The notes beneath the pieces were generated by a model. It saw only the letters and a list, made by a program, of their open reading frames with translations, was not told the DNA's origin and made no database searches. From NCBI RefSeq assembly GCF_013349995.1, contig NZ_JABVXF010000014.1, positions 1-64,000 on the forward strand: a stretch of 64,000 bases of DNA, written 5' to 3'. Below are positions 58,448 to 64,000 of this stretch, one piece after another. Made by a program: the position numbers and the translations under genes. Origin of the DNA: Pseudoalteromonas sp. 0303. GTDB lineage: Bacteria > Pseudomonadota > Gammaproteobacteria > Enterobacterales > Alteromonadaceae. The stretch's first letter is position 1. Every line of letters begins with the position of its first letter.

Positions 58448-60634
58448 TTATAATCCTGCTTTTTTAGCGCGAGCAGTGTGTAGCTTTTTGTAACTTTCGA
58501 TTAAACGAAGGTGTCTATCTAAGCCCTCAAGTTTCATGCTGGTTTCTGTTAAACCATAGAACATTACATCGCCGTTGATTGAGCCAACGACTGCATCCAT
58601 CGTTTCTTGACCAAACATACGGGTGAAGCTATGAATGTAATCTTCAATCTCAAGGTCATCGCTGAGTGCAACTTCTAACGTTGCATGCATTGCTTGGTAG
58701 AATAGGCCGCGTTCAACAATGGTATTGTCGTTATACTGTAAGAATGCTTCAACAAGCTCCATTGCTGCTTCTAAATCACCAAGTGCTAAGTAAATAAGTA
58801 GCTTCAGCTCAAGAATCGTTAACTGACCCCATACTGTGTTTTCATCAAACTCAATGCCAATTAAGGTTATGATATCTATGTAGTTATCTAGTTCACTTTC
58901 TTCTAAGCGCTCAACTAAATCCGCAAGTTCATCTTCTGATAAACGATGTAGGTTTAAGATATCTTCGCGGAAGTTAAGTGCTTTATTGGTATTGTCCCAA
59001 ATCAAGTCTTCCACAGGATACACTTCTGAATAATCAGGCACTAAAATACGGCATGCAGTACCAAGGTCTGAGAACTCAGCAATGTAAGCTTCTTTACCTA
59101 AGCTTTCTAAAATACCGAATAAGCTCGCTGTTTCTTCCTCATTGCTACCAGAGAAGTCCCATTCAACAAAATCATAATCGTGTTTAGCGCTGAAGAAGCG
59201 CCATGAGATCACGCCAGTTGAATCAATAAAGTGCTCTACAAAGTTTTCCGGTTCAGAAACTGCCATACTATTGAACGTTGGCTTAGGTACATCGTTTAAG
59301 CCTTCGAAGCTTCTGCCTTGTAATAACTCAGTTAAGCTGCGCTCTAACGCAACTTCAAAGCTTGGGTGCGCACCAAAAGAAGCAAATACACCGCCTGTTT
59401 TAGGGTTCATGAGTGTTACGCACATCACTGGGAACTGACCACCTAGCGAGGCATCTTTTACTACAACAGGGAAACCTTGTTCTTCAAGACCATTAATACC
59501 CGCAACAATACCTGGGTACTTGTTTAAAACCTCTTGAGGTACGTCTGGTAAAACAATTTCTTGCTCAATGATTTGGCGCTTAACTGCACGCTCAAAAATT
59601 TCAGATAAACACTGTACTTTTGCTTCGGCAAAGTTGTTACCAGCACTCATACCATTACTTAAGAATAAGTTTTCAATTAAGTTTGACGGGAAGTAAACCG
59701 TTTCACCGTCTGACTGGCGAACATAAGGAATAGAGCAAATACCACGTTCTTTATTACCAGAGTTAGTATCGATTAAGTGTGAGCCACACAGCTCACCATC
59801 AGGATTATAAATTTCACGGGTATAATCATCTAATATGCCCTCTGGTAGAGAGTCATCATCAGTCAGAGCAAACCACTTTTCATTTGGGTAATGAACAAAT
59901 TCGCTATTGGCAATGTCTTCACCTAAGAATTGATCATTATAGAAGAAGTTACAGTTTAAGCGCTCAATAAATTCGCCCAAAGCTGAGCATAGCGCGCTTT
60001 CTTTGGTTGCACCTTTACCATTGGTAAAACACATAGGCGAGGCTGCATCACGAATATGAAGTGACCATACATTTGGCACAATATTACGCCAAGAAGAGAT
60101 TTCGATTTTCATCCCTAACTCTTCAAGGATGGCCGTCATATTTGCGATGGTTTCTTCAAGGGGTAAGTCTTTACCTAAAATAAAGGTATTACTGTCATCA
60201 CCTGGTTTTGCCATCAACATTGCTTGCGCGTCTGCTTCGATGCTTTCAACAGTATCGATTTTAAATTCTGGGCCAGTTTGAATAACACGTTTTACTGTAC
60301 AACGCTCAACAGAACGTAAAATACCCGTGCGGTCTTTCTCAGAAAGGCTTTCTGGTAACTCAACCTGAATTTGAAAAATTTGGTTATAGCGGTCTTCTGG
60401 ATCAACGATATTGTTTTGCGCCACACGAATACCATCTGTCGGGATATCGCGTGAATTACAATACACTTTAATAAAATAAGCCGCACACAATGCAGAAGAT
60501 GCTAAAAAGTAATCGAATGGACTAGGTGCAGTGCCATCACCCTTATAGCGAATAGGTTGGTCTGCAATGACAGAAAAATCATCAAACTTGGCTTCAAGTC
60601 TGAGGTTGTCGAGAAAATTAACTTTAATTTCCAT
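58448..60634 (-). CDS. ycaO: OsmC-YcaO fusion protein
   Basis: 728 residues. Residues 1-140 form an OsmC-like domain (DGTAPSPFDYFLASSALCAAYF with the peroxidatic-type Cys; second Cys in ERCTVKRV). Residues about 150-560 match E. coli YcaO closely (NVWSLHIRDAASPMCFTNGKGA, ALGEFIERL, FGAHPSFEVALERSLTELLQGR), and 560-728 match its C-terminal helical region. E. coli YcaO (586 residues) lacks the OsmC part. YcaO assists RimO in beta-methylthiolation of ribosomal protein S12; ATP-dependent backbone activation is the family chemistry. The role of the fused OsmC domain is unknown. No peptide precursor or RiPP partner is nearby, so a housekeeping role is more likely. Confidence 0.92.
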   Translation of the reverse strand: MEIKVNFLDNLRLEAKFDDFSVIADQPIRYKGDGTAPSPFDYFLASSALCAAYFIKVYCNSRDIPTDGIRVAQNNIVDPEDRYNQIFQIQVELPESLSEKDRTGILRSVERCTVKRVIQTGPEFKIDTVESIEADAQAMLMAKPGDDSNTFILGKDLPLEETIANMTAILEELGMKIEISSWRNIVPNVWSLHIRDAASPMCFTNGKGATKESALCSALGEFIERLNCNFFYNDQFLGEDIANSEFVHYPNEKWFALTDDDSLPEGILDDYTREIYNPDGELCGSHLIDTNSGNKERGICSIPYVRQSDGETVYFPSNLIENLFLSNGMSAGNNFAEAKVQCLSEIFERAVKRQIIEQEIVLPDVPQEVLNKYPGIVAGINGLEEQGFPVVVKDASLGGQFPVMCVTLMNPKTGGVFASFGAHPSFEVALERSLTELLQGRSFEGLNDVPKPTFNSMAVSEPENFVEHFIDSTGVISWRFFSAKHDYDFVEWDFSGSNEEETASLFGILESLGKEAYIAEFSDLGTACRILVPDYSEVYPVEDLIWDNTNKALNFREDILNLHRLSEDELADLVERLEESELDNYIDIITLIGIEFDENTVWGQLTILELKLLIYLALGDLEAAMELVEAFLQYNDNTIVERGLFYQAMHATLEVALSDDLEIEDYIHSFTRMFGQETMDAVVGSINGDVMFYGLTETSMKLEGLDRHLRLIESYKKLHTARAKKAGL

Positions 60635-60799
60635 TAAAAAATTCCACCTTTGTGCGCGTTGTTATCTAAAGCTTTGTTTGCCAGATAAGCGTTTTCAACA
60701 TAATAGGCGTAATTATCTGCTTTTTCGAAGTAATAGTCTTGGGTAAATCGAAAAAAAACTAATTTTAATGCAATAAGTTTCTGGTTGGGTAAGGAGTAG

Positions 60800-60821
60800 G
60801 CGATAACAAAGCTGTTATCGC
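60800..60821. terminator. Hairpin at the end of the LacI-type gene
   Basis: GCGATAAC/GTTATCGC arms with a 6-nt loop just past the stop on the minus strand; no good T-run, so only a possible terminator. Confidence 0.4.
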
Positions 60822-60827
60822 TAAAAA

Positions 60828-61847
60828 TTAAACACTCGAACCGCGAATAATTAAACGCGGTGGTAAAAGGGTATTCTCTACATCTTCACCACGAATAAGT
60901 TTGAGCAGGTTATCGACCAACATTTGTCCGGCGAGTGTGGTGTCTTGCTGAACGGTGGTAAGTGGTGGATTTACAAAGCTGGCAACAGCAATGTTATCAA
61001 AGCCAACAACGTGTACATCATCAGGAACCTTGATTTTTGCTTCTTTCAAGGCGCGAATAGCACCAATAGCAATAAGATCACTGGCGGCAAACAATGAGTT
61101 AAAACGAATGTTATTTGCTATGAGGGAACGAGTCGCGTGATAGCCAGATTCTTCTGTCGAAATCGCATTCGCCATTTTACGTTCGTTTAAAGCCACGCCT
61201 TTGGCTAAGAATGCATCTTTAAAACCTTGGTAGCGAGCAAAAAACTCAGGGCTATGATCAGAAGCATCACCGATAAATGCACAATCAGTTCTACCGGTTG
61301 CAAGTAAATGCTCAGCTGCTAATTTACCACCGCCGTAGTTATCGCAGCTGACCGTTAAATCTGGGCGGTTGTCTACGCTGGCACCCCAACAGACAAACTT
61401 AGTGTGTTGGTCAATTAAGGTTTTAAATTTAGGTTGGTAATCAAGGTAATCACCATAACCAAGCAGTATTAAGCCATCTGCACGGTGGCTGTCCTCGTAA
61501 TCGGCTTGCCAATCAGAGCTGCTCGACTGAAACGATACCAGTAAGTCGTAGCCTTCTTTTGCACAAGCTCTTGTAATACTGCCCAGCATCGCTAAAAAGA
61601 AAGGGTTTATCTGTGATTCATCCGAAGTGGGATCTTCAAATAATAACAGGGCGAGGGTACTACTTTGTTGAGTTCTTAAATTACTGGCATTTTTATCAAC
61701 TTTATAGTTGAGTTGTTTTGCTACCTCATGAACACGTCGACGCGTTTCTTCGTTGACCAAAGGGCTATTTCGCAGCGCGCGAGACACGGTTGACTGCGAC
61801 ACACCCGCATAATGTGCAATGTCAAAAGATGTCGCCTTACCTTTCAT
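60828..61847 (-). CDS. LacI-family regulator, probable regulator of the maltodextrin genes
   Basis: 339 residues from MKGKATSFDIAHYAG, the natural start for the DNA-binding domain; the open frame runs 34 codons further upstream without family similarity. Helix-turn-helix DIAHYAGVSQSTVSRALRNSP and hinge helix region NLRTQQSST, then the periplasmic-binding-protein-like core (LLLFEDPTSDESQINPFFLAML, VVGFDNIAVASFVNPPLTTVQQD). It likely binds the TGMATACGTATGCA palindromes in front of the starch genes, one of which (62013) is in its own upstream region. The effector is probably a malto-oligosaccharide. Both are inference. Confidence 0.9.
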   Translation of the reverse strand: MKGKATSFDIAHYAGVSQSTVSRALRNSPLVNEETRRRVHEVAKQLNYKVDKNASNLRTQQSSTLALLLFEDPTSDESQINPFFLAMLGSITRACAKEGYDLLVSFQSSSSDWQADYEDSHRADGLILLGYGDYLDYQPKFKTLIDQHTKFVCWGASVDNRPDLTVSCDNYGGGKLAAEHLLATGRTDCAFIGDASDHSPEFFARYQGFKDAFLAKGVALNERKMANAISTEESGYHATRSLIANNIRFNSLFAASDLIAIGAIRALKEAKIKVPDDVHVVGFDNIAVASFVNPPLTTVQQDTTLAGQMLVDNLLKLIRGEDVENTLLPPRLIIRGSSV

Positions 61848-62012
61848 ATGGTTACCAAATAACAGAAGTAGTAATTGCCATTTTCGGCTATTTAATATTT
61901 TTTTCAAGCTATTTGTGACAAGTGGCGTGTGTGTGGCTGTTCTGTACACAGCTAGGCATTTTTTATGCGTATATAAATGCTTTTTCGATACTTAATACGC
62001 AGGTTTTATCAA

Positions 62013-62026
62013 TAAATACGTATGCA
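62013..62026. promoter_or_regulatory. LacI-type operator, site D (lacI/glk region)
   Basis: TAAATACGTATGCA shares 12-13 positions with sites A-C. It lies 166 bp upstream of the LacI-type gene start and 24 bp upstream of the glk -35 box, so it could control either. Confidence 0.7.
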
Positions 62027-62049
62027 TGCACAAATAATGAAAATTTTTA

Positions 62050-62079
62050 TTGATCCTAATCTGACACCGGTGTCATAAT
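62050..62079 (+). promoter_or_regulatory. Putative glk promoter with embedded operator
   Basis: -35 TTGATC (62050-62055) and -10 CATAAT (62074-62079) are separated by 18 bp. The perfect palindrome TGACACCGGTGTCA (62062-62075) fills the spacer, a classic repressor arrangement. The palindrome differs from sites A-D, so a different LacI-family protein, perhaps the one at 63284, probably binds it. Confidence 0.65.
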
Positions 62080-62116
62080 GTCACTGTTTTATCATTTTGT
62101 TGTCAAAACGTATTTG

Positions 62117-62147
62117 GCTGCCCATTCATTTGGGCAGCATTTTTTTA
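62117..62147 (+). terminator. Terminator in the leader of glk, with no gene before it
   Basis: GCTGCCCA (62117-62124)/TGGGCAGC (62131-62138) with a 6-nt loop, then AT6-7. It lies between the putative promoter and the glk ATG, so it is either an attenuator or the end of a small RNA of about 60 nt. Confidence 0.8.
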
Positions 62148-62262
62148 ATACAAAAGATAGCTTCTTTGAGGCAATGACCCAAAGTTTAGCAGACACAGTG
62201 GCTTTGCCATTGAAAACTAGAACAATAAGCGGCAACTAGCTTAGACAAATAGAGAAAACATC

Positions 62263-63261
62263 ATGAACACACAGACAACTACAGAATTCGCTCCTATTCT
62301 TGTTGCCGATATCGGCGGCACTAACGCTCGTTTCGCTTTAATCACTGACTTTAATGCACAAACTAACCAGTTTGTTATCGAGCACAATTTAACTTTTCCA
62401 AGTGCAGATTTTGGCTCTTTAGAAAGTGCGATTAACCAGTACTTCAGCCAGATTTCGTTTCTTAAGCCAAGCCGCGCATGTTTAGCGGTAGCAGGCCCGA
62501 TTAAAGCAGGCCAAGTTCACTTAACAAACCTTGGCTGGCACTTTAACGTTGCAGATTTAAAAGCAGAGTTTTCATTTGAGCAACTTGAAGTAATCAACGA
62601 CTTTGCAGCATTTGCTTATGCGGCGCCTTATTTAGATGATTCGCAAAATATGGCTGTTAAAGCAGGCCAGGCTGATGAAAATGCGAATATCGCAGTTATG
62701 GGGCCAGGTACAGGTTTTGGTGCTGCGTGTTTAGTTCGTACATCACAAGGCAGTGCTGTACTTAGCTGCGAAGCAGGGCACATTACCCTTGCAGCAGTGA
62801 CAGAGTTAGACCGCCAGTTAATCACTGAGCTTAAAAAGCAGTTAAATCATGTATCTGTTGAGACCGTGTTCTCGGGCCCAGGTATCGCGCATTTATACCG
62901 AGCTATGGCAGCGGTAAAAGGTGTTGAAGCAAAGAATCTAGATGCTGCACAAATTAGCGAGCTTGCAACCACTGGTCAGTGTGAAGTCTGTGATGCAACA
63001 CTCAATCAATTTTGTGACTGGATTGGCAGCGTAGCAGGGGACTTAGCCCTGACATTTGGCGCATTAGGTGGCGTATTTATTGGCGGTGGTATTTTACCTC
63101 GCATGCAACAACGTCTATTATCTAGTCGATTTGTTGAGCGTTTTGCAGACAAAGGCATTATGTCGCAATATACTTCACAGATCCCCGTTACGCTTGTAAC
63201 ACAAGACAACATTCCATTCATTGGTGCTGCTGCGTGTATACATGTTAAAAGTAACGCGTAA
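62263..63261 (+). CDS. glk: Glucokinase
   Basis: Phosphorylates glucose released by the amylases, glucoamylase and alpha-glucosidase, feeding central metabolism. It has 332 residues. Phosphate motif ADIGGTNARFAL near 15-26, VAGPI (about 75), active-site Asp in VINDFAAFAYAA, GPGTGFGAACLV, and CEAGHITLA match the bacterial Glk (PF02685) family rather than ROK kinases. The Shine-Dalgarno is AGAG. The leader has a terminator hairpin and two operators. A second LacI-type gene begins 22 bp after its stop, probably in the same transcript. Confidence 0.93.
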   Translation: MNTQTTTEFAPILVADIGGTNARFALITDFNAQTNQFVIEHNLTFPSADFGSLESAINQYFSQISFLKPSRACLAVAGPIKAGQVHLTNLGWHFNVADLKAEFSFEQLEVINDFAAFAYAAPYLDDSQNMAVKAGQADENANIAVMGPGTGFGAACLVRTSQGSAVLSCEAGHITLAAVTELDRQLITELKKQLNHVSVETVFSGPGIAHLYRAMAAVKGVEAKNLDAAQISELATTGQCEVCDATLNQFCDWIGSVAGDLALTFGALGGVFIGGGILPRMQQRLLSSRFVERFADKGIMSQYTSQIPVTLVTQDNIPFIGAAACIHVKSNA

Positions 63262-63283
63262 TTAGCAGTTGGATGTAGAGCGG

Positions 63284-64000
63284 ATGAAGAAAGTAACCAT
63301 CAACAGTGTCGCCAGCTATGCCGGTGTATCGAAAAAAACAGTGTCTCGCGTGCTCAACAATGAGCCTAACGTGAGTGATGCAACGCGCGAAAAAGTACTC
63401 AAAGTATTTAAAGAGCTTGATTACACACCAAACCCAATCGCTCGTGGTTTGGCACAAAACCGTAGTTTTATTATTGGTTGCTTGTACGACAATCCGAGTA
63501 AAAGCTATATTACCCGTGTGCAAACCGGTGCTTTAGCGGCATGTCATGAGCTTAACTACAACTTATTGATCCACCCATGTGAATTACGCGGCGAAGAATT
63601 AATTAGTAACATTGAGCAATTAATTCAAACCTCACGTTTAGACGGCATTGTACTGACCCCACCATTTTCTGATTTTCCTGAACTTGTAAGCTTTTTAAAG
63701 TCGAAAAAGATCCCGTATGCTCGCGTCGCATCTGCGGTACTTGAAGACGACTCTATTTCGGTAAGAAGTAACGACGAGCAGGGGGCTTTTGAAATAACAG
63801 AGCATCTTATTAAGTTGGGTCATAAAGAAATTGCCTTCATTAAAGGTCACCCTGATCACAGTGCGACAGAGCAGCGTTTTAAAGGTTATCGAAGAGCGCT
63901 TGCGTCAAATGGTATTGAGTTTGATGAACGCTTAGTTGAAGAAGGTAACTTCAGTTATCACTCTGGTGTTGATAGTGCCCGTACAATCTTAGATTTAAAC
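63284..64000 (+). CDS. LacI-family regulator (partial, runs off the window)
   Basis: The first 239 codons, open to base 64000, begin ATG at 63284 with the helix-turn-helix TINSVASYAGVSKKTVSRVLNNEP, then the sugar-binding core (SFIIGCLYDNPSKSYITRVQTGA; LEDDSISVRSNDEQGAFEITEHL; RFKGYRRAL). The DNA-binding residues differ from the LacI-type protein at 60828-61847, so the two should recognise different operators. Being directly behind glk, it is a good candidate for the TGACACCGGTGTCA site in the glk promoter and would be autoregulated. Its C-terminal third is outside the window. Confidence 0.92.
   Translation, partial: MKKVTINSVASYAGVSKKTVSRVLNNEPNVSDATREKVLKVFKELDYTPNPIARGLAQNRSFIIGCLYDNPSKSYITRVQTGALAACHELNYNLLIHPCELRGEELISNIEQLIQTSRLDGIVLTPPFSDFPELVSFLKSKKIPYARVASAVLEDDSISVRSNDEQGAFEITEHLIKLGHKEIAFIKGHPDHSATEQRFKGYRRALASNGIEFDERLVEEGNFSYHSGVDSARTILDLN

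Noticed and set aside
58448..60634. YcaO gene as part of a thiazole/oxazole-modified peptide cluster
   Set aside because: No precursor peptide, dehydrogenase or exporter gene is adjacent, and the protein matches the housekeeping E. coli YcaO along its length.
61848..61949. 34-residue N-terminal extension of the LacI-type regulator
   Set aside because: It precedes the canonical start of a LacI DNA-binding domain and has no family similarity.

Overview
The window looks like chromosomal DNA of a marine gammaproteobacterium of the order Alteromonadales, most like Pseudoalteromonas. The evidence is moderate-to-low GC, the gene order cspD/clpS-clpA-infA-bpt-aat-trxB, a monomeric NADP isocitrate dehydrogenase, a VolA-like lipase lipoprotein, and a TonB-receptor-led starch locus with an FAD halogenase-like gene. 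The genus call is inference. I found no rRNA, tRNA, insertion sequence, phage gene or CRISPR array. Most genes are separated by clear hairpin/T-tract terminators.

Layout. 1-4146: D-lactate dehydrogenase, glutathione peroxidase, a beta-hydroxyacid dehydrogenase and exonuclease I. 4147-6870: a gene-poor, AT-rich accessory stretch with short unrecognised genes. They include a 60-residue peptide carrying an exact 15-residue repeat, a multi-pass membrane protein followed by a remnant of a second copy, and a one-TM protein. 6872-9376: a small helical protein, an SbtA-type bicarbonate transporter and a divergent LysR regulator. 9394-10015: a GGDEF gene broken by a frameshift that also lacks its GGDEF core. 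10097-16941: a YfcH-like epimerase, then a signalling block of a cytosolic GAF-PAS hybrid kinase, a Tat-exported binding protein and a membrane hybrid kinase.

17042-25719: isocitrate dehydrogenase, then the bacterial N-degron machinery almost complete (ClpS, ClpA, Bpt, Aat) with cspD, infA and trxB. 26008-41817: phosphatidylserine synthase, a YciK-like reductase, VolA-like lipase, SohB, a dicarboxylate/glutamate symporter, a large Ig-repeat lipoprotein, topoisomerase I, an AhpD-like protein and small membrane or periplasmic proteins.

41879-64000: a maltodextrin/starch utilisation region. An outer-membrane TonB receptor imports oligosaccharides. A periplasmic GH13 enzyme, a GH13 lipoprotein and a GH15 glucoamylase lipoprotein hydrolyse them. 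An MFS/GPH transporter carries products across the inner membrane, a cytoplasmic GH13 alpha-glucosidase finishes hydrolysis, and glucokinase phosphorylates glucose. Two LacI-family regulators flank glucokinase. Four near-identical palindromes (consensus TGMATACGTATGCA) lie in front of the key transcription units, and a different palindrome (TGACACCGGTGTCA) sits inside the glucokinase promoter. A sialate-esterase-like gene, a phospholipase-A2-motif protein, an orphan solute-binding protein and an OsmC-YcaO fusion lie between the sugar genes and the regulators.

The most unusual items are the duplicated small peptide at 5515-5697, the binding-protein/hybrid-kinase pair at 13375-16941, and the terminator-bearing leader of glucokinase.
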